Under the pieces are notes generated by a model. That model was given only the letters and a program-made list of their open reading frames with translations, made no database searches and was not told the origin of the DNA. The translations under genes were made by a program, and so were the position numbers. DNA of 64,000 nucleotides from Ficedula albicollis (taxonomy: Eukaryota; Chordata; Aves; Passeriformes; Muscicapidae): the NCBI RefSeq assembly GCF_000247815.1, contig NC_021680.1, positions 1,116,001 to 1,180,000 on the forward strand, given 5' to 3'. Positions 13,946-27,100 of this stretch are shown here, one piece after another; position 1 is the stretch's first letter; each line of letters starts with the position of its first letter.

Positions 13946-14409
13946 TAATAGTCTAGGTATTTTCATTGTTTGGGTGTGATGAATATTTGTATCAGTAATT
14001 TTAGTTTGCTTTCTACTGTACAGTATGAATGGCATGAGGAGGTAGGAAGATACCGCACAGTCTGTCAAGGCTTCAGTGTAATTCACTTTTGATAATTGAA
14101 TATACAAGGTAGGCAGTGAACACTGACTCACTATTGCAGTGTGGTGACAGCCATTCCACAGATGCAGCTGTGCTGCTCTGAACTTCTCTGCTCTTGATCA
14201 CTTTCTGATATTGCTGTTCACAGAATATTTTGGTGTTGAGCAGAGGGATGGTATAGGAAGCAAATGATTTAGGTATTCTAGTGTGAGGATTTTTTCAATA
14301 TTTGTCTCAAGTGGCGCATTGACCAAAACTGTTGCTGTGACTGTTTCTGTTATGGGAGCAGTGATACACTTTTGAAAGCTGCTAGACATGAGAACATGGT
14401 CAAGGTTGC

Positions 14410-14455
14410 AATATATATATAAGCTTATATATATATATATTTATATATATATAGT
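14410..14455. repeat. (AT)n microsatellite
   Basis: Interrupted ATATAT tract containing an AAGCTT interruption. Confidence 0.9.
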
Positions 14456-15065
14456 TGATATATGTATGTTTATAGCAGTTCAGTACTAATTCAGCTCCTT
14501 ACTGTATCTCCACAGAGTGTGAAAAAAGTATAAATTTATTCAGACATACTCTTGTAATACAGCAATGGGCACAAAATTATCAGTGTTTGGACAGCTTTGT
14601 TAGGATACGGCTTGATGGTATATGTTATATTTTGTAAACTCCATTTCCTTTGTGTGGAGGGTTTGTTTTCCAAGTGATTTCCTACTTATTAAAAAAAAAA
14701 ATTAAAAAAGCAATGCTTGTGCGCCTCACAGAGGTCCCTTCTCAGCATGGTGGCCCACACCTAACTAAGAGACAGAGTTCTCAACTCCCATGACAGTAAC
14801 CAGGTAGAAAAGGAAAACCTGGATCAGCATGCAGCACTGCTGTACCTTCCAGGCAGATCCTCTGAGGTGGGAAGTCGGAAATATGAGGAGGAGGTTCCTG
14901 TGGGTGGCTGTGATTTATGTGAGAGTCATCATTGAGGAAACAGGGCTTTAGCATTTGCTGATAGAGAAATTGGTTTGCTCTTGTTGGTGTGAGGCTGAGC
15001 TGCCAGCTCCATAGACTTCTATGATATGTGTAATTTTCTTTTAATTAGCACCATCCAAACACCTC

Positions 15066-15091
15066 AAAAAAAAAAAAAAAAAAAAAAAAAA
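15066..15091. repeat. Poly-A run (26 A)
   Basis: 26 consecutive A residues. No recognisable retrogene or SINE body precedes it. Confidence 0.9.
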
Positions 15092-16031
15092 CTGACAATT
15101 CATTTAGTCTTCTTGGCCTGCTCAGTCTTTTTCGTTTGATTTGCATTTTGAGTAAAATCTTTGCAAGACTTGGATATTTCCCTATGGATTTATTATCAAT
15201 GTGAGGGATCTTCAATACCAAATTCATTAGCTATTCATTCACTGATCGTAATGAATTAATTTGAGAGAAATCTGACTGTCATTTTGACTTATGTAAGAGA
15301 GTCACAGTAACTCATCTTGGTTAAACGTTCATTAATCTGCAGACAAAGAATGTTGCTAGAGTTTATACAAAGTAAATCTGTGATGCTTTCCTCATTTTCA
15401 GTTCACTGCTTAGGTATGTTATATTTTGGACTAGTTTTGAAAACACTAGTTATTAACTTTTGATCTTGTATTTTTTAGAGTTTAATTGGCTACTAATATA
15501 TTTTTATTCTTTCTCATCAGAAGCACAAAAGGCTAACATGTTCCAGGCAAAAGATGATGCAGCCTGAATTCCTACCTCTGAGGTTCAATTTTACCTTACT
15601 AATTCTGTTAAACAGTAGTGAATAAGATTTTGGGGAGTGTTTGGCAGGTTAGCATTATGAATGGAAGGATTATATAAAAAGCTCTGCACCTAAATAAACT
15701 CATAAAAGAAAATCCAAGAAGAGGACAGAATATTTCTTCAAGTTCTCTGTTTCCAGGGTTTTATTGATGGCAAACATAAGAGTTCTGATAGAAATGTGAT
15801 CACAGCACACTGCTATGGGAAGTATTATATTTTTCATGTAACTTCTGAGAGTCCAGTATTTGTGATACAAGTACCAGTATTACCAGTATTGTTTAGTACC
15901 TTATATGAATCACAGGCTGTTTTTGTAATCAAGTTTCTCCTTGCTAGTCACTCTTTATCTTGAAAGAAGAAATGCTACAAGCTGATTAAATGAACATTTA
16001 ACTGTGCATTTTGTTTTTTTCTAAGTAATTC

Positions 16032-16032
<1 letters not shown>

Positions 16033-16065
<33 letters not shown>
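16033..16065. repeat. Poly-A run (33 A)
   Basis: 33 consecutive A residues, the longest homopolymer noticed in the window. No obvious processed pseudogene upstream. Confidence 0.9.
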
Positions 16066-16066
<1 letters not shown>

Positions 16067-18052
16067 CCCCCAGAACTCAGGTTTTTCTTTTTCCTTGCAC
16101 AGAAGGACATCCTTAATTTTTTCCCTTTTTGCCTGCCATTAATATGGGCAAGGGGAACAATTGAAGCCAATGTGAGCCAAGGGTGGAATATATAACCTTA
16201 ATTTAAGATTACATGATTTACTCATACCCTCCATAACTGTATCATACAAAGCCAAAGTGTCAACTTTCCTAAAAAATGCAGTGGTTAAAAAAACACCAAA
16301 TTTTTAAAGAGTAGGCATTTTTTAGCAGAGGAGATTACTTTGGGATAAATGTACCATTTTGAACATGTGGGGGGGTCTGAAACTGGTTTTGAAGATGTGA
16401 TGCCTCTGTCCTCTACTGTCACTGTGTAAATGAAACTTGCAATGCATCAGAGTTTTATTTCTGTGCTTTTCCCTTCAGTAAATGAAAAAACTGTAGGACA
16501 AGACATTGGGGAGCTGTGCATTTGGCAATATTCCACAAGAGAATCTGAAGGGTAATTCAGATGGGAAAGGACAGGACAGCAGTGACACTCAGAAGCCAGA
16601 GATGAGATTTTTTTCTTTATGTCATCTGTAACTTAAATCTTATATGCAGTTAATTGCATTTTTAGTGGAGGAATTGGTGTTAATTAAACCAATGTGGGCG
16701 GGAAGAGTAACATAAAGTGAAATGTAGCATCCTCTGTCCTGGGAATGAGGTGTTTCCCTCAGTTTTTCCTGAGCAATAAAGGGTAGAACGTGGGTGGCTG
16801 TCCTGAACTGCAGAAGTGCAGCTCAGATGGGACTGGTAGTACTCAGAAATACCTGGATGCTGTAGTGTTTGACTGACATTTTCCACATTGCCCTCTTTCA
16901 TTGCTTTCCTTTCTGTATTGCATTCTTAAGGTGACACTTTAAAATTTGAGGATATTCTATTGCTTAAATATTGCTCTCTTTTTTAGGATATTTTCTTATC
17001 TAAATATTGCAATTTCTTGCTTTCTAGGCTTGTCTGTCTGACACACTTGGTTTAGGTCACTTTGAGATACAGCTTTTCAAATTATTTTATTTCATTCCTT
17101 AGAGGCATTAAGTATGAACTGCTGTAGTACTGTTTTGTCATGTGTAATTACCCAGTTACCTGTTGCTGTTCATTTATCTTCAGACCATGCAATAGCTGAA
17201 TTAAACTACAAACCAAAAGTGAATTTCCTAAACAGCGGCAACTTTGGAAGCAGTCATGCGTGCTATAGACATAGATCCATGGAAACTGATTTATAGTAGT
17301 TTTCACACTAGAGGGCACTAACAGCTCATTAATTTAAGCACAAACCAGTTTTTAGTCTGTAACACTCTGGGTTTGGGTATTCTTACTGTTTTTATAGTGG
17401 ATGCCAAAGTTTTCCATTTCTTTGCAGCCTTTTCTCCGAAAAGTCATAGTATTCATGCAAGGATGCATTAAAAGTCAGTGTGTGGAGTTTTCCTTTGTGT
17501 GTTTTTCTGTTTAGGGCTTTTTTGCTAAGCAATAGTTTGGGTCATTTGTGAAGAAAAGTATAAATAAATTCCACTTGTACTTTTAATAGCTTTCAATGTA
17601 ATAATTTTTGCTTGAAGCTGGTGAAGAGTCCTGTAAGATAAGAAGTGATTGGATAATACCTTGTTAAAATTACCTAATAGAGTTAACATGTGGAATATAC
17701 TTTCTAGAGTTGGTAATAGAAGGAAAAGCATCATATGTGAACTGATGTTGCAGATTTCAGTCTTTTGGGGCTACTGCCTATATTTATATATTCCTGGCAT
17801 AGAGAAAATAATAGGGGAAAATAATATGGTAAGTCAATACCGCCAGTGACTGATGGCTCTTAATGGAACCATCAGTTGTTTATGTTGGTTTTAAGTAGGT
17901 AATTTTAAAATACAGGTTAGAATCTAAAGTCTGGACCTCAGAGTGGTGTAGCCATTTTGGAAGTCCTTTATTTTTGTTGAGGATTTTAGGCACTGAATCT
18001 TGATTAAAACCCCTGCAGAAAGTGGTTTCTGACACCTTTTTGCTCTTTGTAG

Positions 18053-18184
18053 GAATGGTTATTCCGTTGCCTTGGAGATGATCCTGCTGCTGTAAATGTA
18101 GGGCCGAAGATTAATGGTGTGGGCAGTATGGACCTAATGAACGGACAGTCCAGCAGTGTTAATATTGCAGCTACTGCCTCAGAG
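18053..18184 (+). CDS. RALGPS2: RALGPS2 exon with start codon (5'UTR 18053-18127, coding 18128-18184)
   Basis: The acceptor follows a T/C tract (tgctctttgtag) and the donor is GAG|gtaagg. The chosen ATG at 18128 has A at -3 and G at +4, a strong Kozak context, and encodes [19 protein letters not shown] (phase 0 out). The leader carries four upstream ATGs (18055, 18078, 18096, 18114), all out of frame with the main ATG. The main frame itself is also open back to the exon edge (GAA TGG TTA ...), so an N-terminally longer product from an upstream exon cannot be excluded. Confidence 0.9.
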
Positions 18185-21100
18185 GTAAGGATTGAAAACC
18201 TCAGTTACTGGGTAACTGAGTACTCCATTTTTACTTTAAGTGCACTAAAATGTAAGTTTTTCTTTTAACAGCTCTTGTCCAACAGATTCTTGTTCTGTGT
18301 GTTGGTTTCATACACCCCAGTTTAGTGTGAATAAAATGTTAAGTCCTGAACTTGGCATACCAAAATAGAGCATGAACTTGCATATACCATAGCCAAAGCT
18401 GCCTTTTTCCATGTTCTCTTCCATCACATCTAGACAAGAAAGCTTTTCTTTTCAAGTTTTAACAAGAATAGATGCTCTTAGCATGTTAAGCTGGGTTGGC
18501 AAGGCCGGTGGGAAATGTTCTTTTCTCTGACAGGTACTTGTGTGCGTGTACTGAGGAGCAGTCTGACACAGCAGCAGTGGAATAAAGCTGTTCCCTTTAT
18601 CTCTTGGACTATATTCTGGCATAGGTAGGGTTCCCTCCTGCCCATCAAAGCTTCTGCCCTCTAGAAACGAACAGCTTGTGAGTTGAGCGTCTGCATCAGC
18701 CAGGCAATGGAGATTGACCTCATCTGCTGATGCCTGTTACTTTGAAGCGAATATAGTTTTCCATTTGCCAGCTACTTGTTGAGGGAGAGACTTGGGCTGA
18801 AATTGTTCAGTACAAAGTCTGTCGTGATGAGAGCCACAAAGTCCTGACGGTAGTTGCTTTCTTCCTCAAATCTCTGGATTGTACCAAAGGTGTTTTGCTC
18901 ATTTGCATATTTACCGATGAGTTTTGATAGCAGCTGTGTGTGGTATGCACCTGTGTGTGGAAATGGGGAGTACCACAAACAAGCTGAAAGGAAAACTGGG
19001 GTCTTGTACCAAAAGGAACCAAATAATCTCCACCACAATTTCACTACTATTGTCAAGAAAGCTGGCATCAGTCTCCAAGACCATTGCTTGTTTTTATATA
19101 GATTATTTTACTCCCCTTATAATCGCTTCATGAATCGTTGACCATTTTTTGACATGCACCTGAAAAATTTTCTTGGAGGAAAGCAACCTTTTTACCTAGC
19201 AAAATAGTCTTGAATGTTTATATGATGTCTGATAAAATTGACTAAAATATATTTTGGCACAATTACATGAATTTGGTTTAAGCAAATGTTTTTTGGGTTT
19301 TTTTTTTATCTTGACTAAGAAGTAGGAAAGAGGACTTGTAACTGGAATGTTTCTGTAAGCATACCAGTTACTGAAAATGCCTATCTTGTTTGGAGTTTTT
19401 AGTGGTGTTTTCAAAGGCAGATTTTTTCAGAGAGATTGTGCTCTCACAATCTAATTAGAAGTGAACATCATTATTAAATAAGCATTTTCTTTATAGGGTG
19501 TCCTTATAACAAAAGTGCTTGAAAATGGACATGAGTTTATTTCAACTGGCTGAATTCTCAAGGACTCACGTCCATGGCCTTGAAAGCTTGCTACATTAGC
19601 AGTAAAATGTCACAGACTGTCAGAAAGAGCCTTGATTGTGTTGGCCACCCCAACAACCCTCCCCTGTGCATCCCTGGGAGCACTGTCCAAGCCCTCCTGG
19701 AGCTCTGGCAGCCTTGGGAAGCCTGGCCAGTGCCCACCACCCTCTGGGGAAGAACCTTTTCCTAATACCCAAGCCTAACCTCCCATGCCACAACTTCAGC
19801 AATGAATAAATAGAATCTAGGTCTGCATCTATGTGCTAGAGGAAGTGATTGCTCATAACACAGATGTACTGCTTTAATGGGCAAACCGTATATGAAACAT
19901 ATGAAACCAATATAAAGTGCTAATTTTTTGAACCACGTTTGTGTTTTGCAGGGAAGCCAAATCTTTATTTTGTAGATAAATGTTCATACAATAATATCCT
20001 AGGATCTGGTATTTTTTGCAAATACGAATTACTGTAATTTAAAAACAACACTAAAATTCCTTCTGCTAAATGTCTTCAAAAAGAACAAATGTAGCTCAGT
20101 GTAATTTTTGCAAGCTTCCACATTTTTAAGAGAAAAAGGAAGAGACTTGATAACTATTCCTTTGGGGTAGACCTTGTCTTTTTCCTTGCCATCATGATAT
20201 TTTTTCTGTTTGAAATTCAGTGTGACTGTATTGCTTTTGTTGATATAGTTGCTGTTATTACCTTTCCTGTCAATAAAATTGGAATTTAATTATGCATTGA
20301 AACATAACTGTTGTGTTTTGAGGAATTCCTTTGAAATCATGGAATTACTGGGGTTGGAAGAGATGATAAAGCCCATCTAGTGCCACCCCCTGCCGTGGGC
20401 AGGGACACCTTCCACTATCCCAGGCTGTTCCAAGCCCTGTCCAACCTGGCCTTGGACACTTCTAGAGATGAGGCAGCCACAGCTTCTCTGGGCAATCTGT
20501 TCTAGGTCCTCACCACCCTCACTGCAAAGAGCTTCTTCATAATATCTAATCTAGCCCTGCCTTCCTTCAGCTGGAAGGAAATCCATAGAAGCCCAGATGT
20601 CACTTTGAGTGTCTGATGTTTTGCAGTCCATGTGAGGAGAAAGTGTGTTCTGTGACTGAATTTGAATTGATAATTTAGACAATAGAAAAATTATGTAATC
20701 AGTGAAGTTTAAACAGAAATTTTGCTTTTGGGAGTGTAAAAAAGAGAAGACAAAAAGAAGATCCTCAGTGTTCTTTTTTTTTTTTTTTTTGTTTCTGCAG
20801 AAGAGCAGCAGCTCTGAGTCCTTGAGTGACAAGGGTTCAGCTGAACTGAAGAAGAGCTTTGATGCAGTGGTATTTGATGTTCTAAAGGTTACACCAGAGG
20901 AATATGCGGTAAGCAAGTCCAGGAATTCTAATTACTTTGTGTGTGAATCTCCTTTGCAGCTTTTCCTCTGCTTCTCTCTTGCTGTACTTTTTTTGCCTGA
21001 CTTCTGTCACGCATGGGTTTTGAAAACAGATCCCGTTCTTTAGTTCTTCATTGTTTCTATTCTGTTTGGAATTAAGTGATCTTTTTGGGCTCTGCTGTCC

Positions 21101-24100
21101 AGGTATTTTTCATACTCTTATATGTAGCATAGGCAAAAAATTCTTTATTCTATGTGACACAGCTTAATTCTGACATGCATATTTTAGTTGCAAGGCTATA
21201 CTTGATTTGTATTTCTTTTTCTGGAGGCATTTTAATTCTTAACTCTGCTAATTCTTGCTCTAGGAAGCTTTTCTAGTTTTCTTCTTTTGGGTGCACAAAA
21301 TAATAAGATGTTTAACCAAAGCATTGGGTGATTGGTTTCTTTTTACTCCCTGTAGAGGTGAGGACAGCAGATGGTCCCTCTAAGTGATTTGGGTATGTTA
21401 CTAGAAAGATTGCTAAGCTCTTAATGTATTTCTAATTCAAGTAATGAGATTCATGAGGAGTTGTCCTGGGGAGGTTATTGATGTGGAGTAATATGTGTTG
21501 CAAAATATTCCAGTTTAGTTTCTTCTGGTTTGTAATTGTTAGTAACTATTTCAGTTAATTATTAATGGCTCAATTGATTTTAATGAGAACACTGAAAATT
21601 TAAAGCAGCTGGATTATGAAGTGGTACTTACACATTAAATTCTTCTTGGCTAGAGATCATAATTAATTATGGGATTTATTCCTGACTGAGGCTCAAATCA
21701 TGTGGTTTGGGCCTCTTCCTTGCTCTTTTGTCAGGAACAGCTGGGCAATAAATCACCTATTTTCCATGGGAAGATTTTTCTGGGTCTGGCTATCCTTCCA
21801 GTTTTATCTTATGATTCCTGTACATAAAGTAAATCTAAGTACTTAGGGAATTTGGGCTTAGGGACATGAATTCAAGTGAAATTATGCATTCAGGTCAGAA
21901 TGAGTTTGTTGAATGGCTTTACTATTTACCAGTGGTGGATGCTGTTGGGCAGCAGAATAGATCAGTCAGTCTCTGTGGAGCTGCTGTCACTCACTTGGAC
22001 AGCAGAATATACAGAGGTGCCTTGTCAGAGAATTACATTTCATAACCCTTTTGCTCCACCATCTAATCCTCCTCCTCTCAAATCCAGCAACCTTTGACTC
22101 CATGTGTTCTAAATGTTATCCACTTAAGAAATCTTTGTTAGATGAAAATCTGTATTGAAATTCAGTGTTTTTCCTGTTTCCATGTTATGCCTCAAAGTGA
22201 GTAGAGTTCTACTCACCAACAGGAATCTTTTAATTAAGCATTTCACATTACAGTTATGAAGCTGTGTCTGTATTTTTGGTTTCTATTATTAAGTATAATT
22301 TTGCTGTTCTCTCAGTCACTCAAAAGAAACATCTTTACTTTTAACCTTTTTTCCTTTTAAAGTATCTAGTTCTTTATACCAGGTTTGATTTACTGTAATT
22401 CAATATGAAACACCTTGCATGTAGAATTCTGAACTATTGAACAAAATCATCAGTATTCAGTTCTTTGGTAAGGAAATAATTCATTTAATTTCTTTTTCAA
22501 TGTTTCTTTACACAGCTGCACTTCTTTGTTAATATTTGTTTCCCCAGGCACAGGCATCTGCTTTTCCAGTAGCACCTTTTTACTTTGAGTGCTGTCTTTT
22601 TCTGATCATTCTTGCTGAAGGTTGTAGAAATAAGTAAATTTGCCAAAAACTTAGGTACCCTGGAGGAAAAGTATCTTTGACCCTTAAGATTGGTTTCATT
22701 TTTGGCCACTTCCTTAATCTTCCTGGGTTTTGTCCTGCTATAACAGAGGTGTAAAATCTTCATCTTGGTTTCAGTGTGGATGTGAAGGCCACCAGAGTGA
22801 TGTAATAGGACCAAGCTCTTGAGGGTGCAAAAGTCTGTGAGGTTATCTGGTGGTGGGTAATAACTCTTGGGTTGGACGTGGATATGCTGCCAGTTGCTTT
22901 TTTCAAAGTATGAGAAAGCTTCTTGTTTAGTGATAGCTCTTATGAAATGGATCCAGTGCAGGCTACAGACATGTCTCTGGGACAGCTGAGTGTATACTGT
23001 TTAAAATAATGTAATTTATTTTAAAGTGGTAGAGGGATGAAATAATTTGTGGGCTACCTAAGTAGCTTGTTGATTGAGAGGAAAGATAACATGAAAAAGC
23101 CGGTAAAATAGCAATAAAAGTAAGTTTCTGCACAAGAGGTAGTTAGACATCTGTCCAAATAATGGTTAGGAAACCTTGGCTCCAATGGAGAAGAGTTCCT
23201 GTACAGAGGTAGTGGAAAGGTGAGAGTTCACTGATCAAGTCAGCATAAACGGTGTGAAGTCCCATCCTGTACCTTGTGTGATCTGTTACATTTTGATCAG
23301 AATGGGTCACTGTGCACAGATGGGAGAAATACAATTAGGCCAGAGGAGGAAGAACAAAAATCTGAAAGATAATCATGTCTGAGATATCCTGAAAATAAGA
23401 TCCACGATGATGATTTCAGTACTAATGAGAGACACAGATTTATTTTCAGTTCCCACTGTCTCAGAGACATCATTATTATTTCAAAACTCTATCTGTTAAG
23501 TTGTTTAGTGGGTAGGAGACAAGCTGGACAACAAAAGCTGTCACTTGTAATCTTGTATTTTCAAGAAGCTACTACCAAGCCAAGGAGAAACCTGAGTGCA
23601 GATATTTTTTGGTGATTTTATTTGCTTATTATCCCCTTTGGCAGTCATCTAACACTATTCTGAGCACACAGGAGTGCTGTTTCGTGTAATGGTCCTTTGT
23701 CTCATCAGCAGCCCTTCAGGGGGGTCAATCTGAACAGCAATGGAAATTCTCGTTGTAATGGAGATGTAATAATCTGTTACAACTTTGTTAGCAACTGGGT
23801 GGTTTTAATTCTTCCTAAGGTTGAGGGCTGCTTTAGGAAGGGCTGAGTTACAGAAATGGGTGAGATCTTCAGGCCCTGCTGCTGCTGTTGCAAGTTTATG
23901 GTTTGCTTTATCACCTTGTGGCTTACAGAAAGCTTCCAGGGGATGTATTGAATACCTGAGTGTTGCATAGATTTTGAGGAAGAAGAACCCAGTCAATGAG
24001 TAGGAAGTAGGACACATTTAAGGATTCAATGGCCAGCTTTGTAGATGTAACTACTAAGGAGACCATCTCTGATTTAAAGACCTGCTTGTAGGCTGGTCAC

Positions 24101-27100
24101 TGCTCAGTTCTTTATTGCTGGGCTGGAAGCCACAGCCAGGCTGGTGCCAGGGTTGCCCTGTGGTGTCTGGCCCTGCTGGGGGGGCCGTTGTGTGTCCAGG
24201 CTCGGCATGGCTGCACTGAATGCTCCCCATTCTCATCCAAGGGGGAAGTGTGGTTTTGAGCACACAGGGCACAGTTCTTGGGGGAGGGATCTGTTAGTGG
24301 TGCAGTGGCAGTGGAAGGGGGAGGTTGGTGAGGCTGAAGGAAAGAAGGAGGATGCTTGGGGACATGAGCTCCAAATTAAGGTGCTGGCCAACCTCAGGTT
24401 GAGGAAATATTTATTTTTTGCTTTACAGTAAATTCTTATTTCTTAGACAGCTACTGTTTAATTATTAGACTGTTTATTACTTTTTGACTCATTTTTCCAT
24501 TTTATACTTCAACTTAGCCACGGTGGTGTAAATATTTGAGGTAGAATTAAGGGAAGCGCAGCTGTATAAATCCATTGCTTTTTTTTCCCACCTAGTTATC
24601 TAAGAAGGATTGTTTATTCTTTGCCCTAGTCCCTGGAAGTGTTATGGAGTAAGCTCATGCTAAGATGTATGTGTATTTCTTCTTTTTCATTCCTGTGAAG
24701 CTTTGTCAAATGGTTTTTGGAAGAAAATACTGCTTATTTTGGAAACAATGTGCAAATAGAGTTTGTTTTAAAATGGTTTCAATGAAAAAAGGAGGAGTTC
24801 TCAGAGACCTTCTTATGATAGTGAAAATATCAGATTATCTACATCCTGTTAGCTTTACTTTGCAGAAGAATATTAGAGTAAATATGTTCCCAATGAGAGC
24901 AAGAAACAGCAACTTAATTATAGTGTGTGGAGGAGCTATTAATGATAAAAGTTTTGGAGTGGACTTTGTGAGAAAGCAAGTAGAGCTTCAACACAGGAAC
25001 TTGAATCCCCTGTTGTTCATTCTGGACAGCAGAATTATTCTTCTGCTGATGTTGTGCTTAACAGATGCTCAGGTATTTTTTCAGTGAGGAAAATATCCTG
25101 GCAGCCCAGAGAGAAAATGCTAAGCCAAGTTGGAAGGCTTAAATATAATTCCTTCTAGAAATTCAGATTAAGGAACAATTTATGAAGTGCTGCTTGAACC
25201 AACATGGCTTCAAGGGAAATCAGGTAATGCAGTATTCTTCAATGACCAGAATGCAGCCATTTGACTTTTTTCATCTCAAACAGAAGCTGAGTTTCTTTCT
25301 ACACTGAGGGTTTTCTGTATGGGAGAGAGCAGTGGGGTAAGTGCCCTGTCCTTAGGGTAGGTACATGGCAGGAAAACTTGCAGTACATACAGCAAGTGGC
25401 CTTACAGAAAGAGTTCATGCTTGAGAAGGAGAAGGACTAGGTACTAGAAAAGTGGGAATATAGCCCAGGTCCGATGAGAACTTTCATATAAAAATGTGGA
25501 GAGGAGCTTAATGCAGTGGTTGTAACTGGAACTATAAGTTCTTCAGTTACAGGGTTTTGTGGAAGGAGGAATCCATGTGTCCTCATAGAAAAGAGAAAGA
25601 ATCAGGAAATATTTTATTTCACTAATATTTTATTTCAGTAACTTTATTTCATTAAGCTTCTTCATATTCCTCAAAGAAACAGCACACAGAAATGTAGTCC
25701 TGAGTTGTCTGAATGTAAAATTTCTGACCTGGCAGACCTCCCCGAGAGAGGAGTAAAACCTCTTTATATGAAGCTATGTGGTAATAATTTTAGTATTTCG
25801 AAGCACTTAATTGTTAACAAGTCCAACTTCTCAACACTCACAAGAGCTGAAATATTTTTACACTTGGCTATTGGAGACTCCCCAGGCAAGGTCTTCTGTA
25901 CATGGAAAACTCTATGGCTGTGATGGGGTGGGGAAGTGTCTTCCAGCAGCCATTCCAGTGTGTTAATTGGAAAATTATCATGCACCACTCTTAAAAGATG
26001 ATTTTGTCTTGTACAGCTCTTCAAATGGTTGAGAATTGGGAAATATAATTGTGATATATTAAAAACATTCCTTTTCTACTCGTATTCTAGAATTGTTATC
26101 TAGGATCTAGGGCAGACAGAAACAAAACCTCCATTCAGCTCACCCTCTGCAATTTATTATCTAGATGAACTTGGTAGAGATACCACTCCTGGAAAGAGAA
26201 AAGACCAGGTTTCCCTATCTTTGCTTAATCAGAATGCTTATTTAAATGGTAAGTAAGGGCAAGTTCACAGTTTTGTATTGCACATGTAATTATTTTTATT
26301 TTTCTAAAATCTGTGCAGCTGGCAGCTCCAAAACCAGAGAAGTTATGGTTGGCGTGCTTCATGTAACAAGTTGATTTGAACACTTATAATTTTTGGTTTG
26401 AATATTAAAGCATTAAACCACATTTGGGAGAGGGAAGCTTTCCAAGAATTTGTATTGGCTGGGTTCAGGAGCTGAAGCGAGAAAAGTTAGAGCATTGTAT
26501 CTCTCTCACTAGCAGAAACCATATTAGGGGCTTTGTTTATTGGGGTTTAAGTTTCCCTTGAGATGGTCAAGGCAGAAGGTTTTTGTTGCTGTTAAGAGTT
26601 GAGCAATGGCACATAACATAAAACTCATAAATTATTTTTGAAGCTTTGTCATTTCAAGTGCTTTGTCATTTCAAGTGTCATTTCAGTTAGACTGCCAGCA
26701 TTTCAGTCTGCTTTATTTACTTAGCAATGAATGAGCACGTTTTAAAAGAATTAAAAGTTCAGTTGTTAGACTTATAAATATACTTATAAATATGAGCAAG
26801 TTAATGTTGAAAAAAATATGCTTCGTTAAACATAGTTTTAGACTCTGAGTTACGCTGTCAATCTACAAACTCAAATGGCTTTTCAGCAATCAGCTTAGAT
26901 ATTCAGCTCTCAGTGGCTTGATTCCTTTGAATTATGAGCAATTTACTAAGCCCTGGGAACTCATAATGGAAATTTCAAGCTCGCTTAGAAAGGAACTGCA
27001 CTAAGGAATGTTTCTTGAACAAATGCTTCTGTGATACAGTGTTACTTAAGCTTTTAATAAAAGCAAAAATGTGTCAACCAAGCAAGGAAAAAAACCTGTC

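Larger units (their letters stand above)
13946..18052 (+). other. Intronic or 5' flanking DNA before the first RALGPS2 coding exon
   Basis: AT-rich and without a recognisable gene. It includes the AT microsatellite, two poly-A runs and ordinary unique sequence leading to the 18053 acceptor. Confidence 0.6.
18185..20800 (+). other. RALGPS2: RALGPS2 intron
   Basis: Bounded by gtaagg and ctgcag. It contains a possible decayed coding remnant on the minus strand (18540-19190) and two CR1 fragments. Confidence 0.9.

Noticed and set aside
15066..16065. Poly-A runs as tails of processed pseudogenes
   Set aside because: No recognisable coding body or SINE precedes either run.
20702..21043. 113-codon open frame around a RALGPS2 exon
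   Set aside because: Only 20801-20908 is exon; the rest is intron read-through past clear AG/GT borders.
24665..25087. 140-codon plus-strand open frame
   Set aside because: Intronic, no recognised domain, composition follows surrounding DNA; kept only as intron content.
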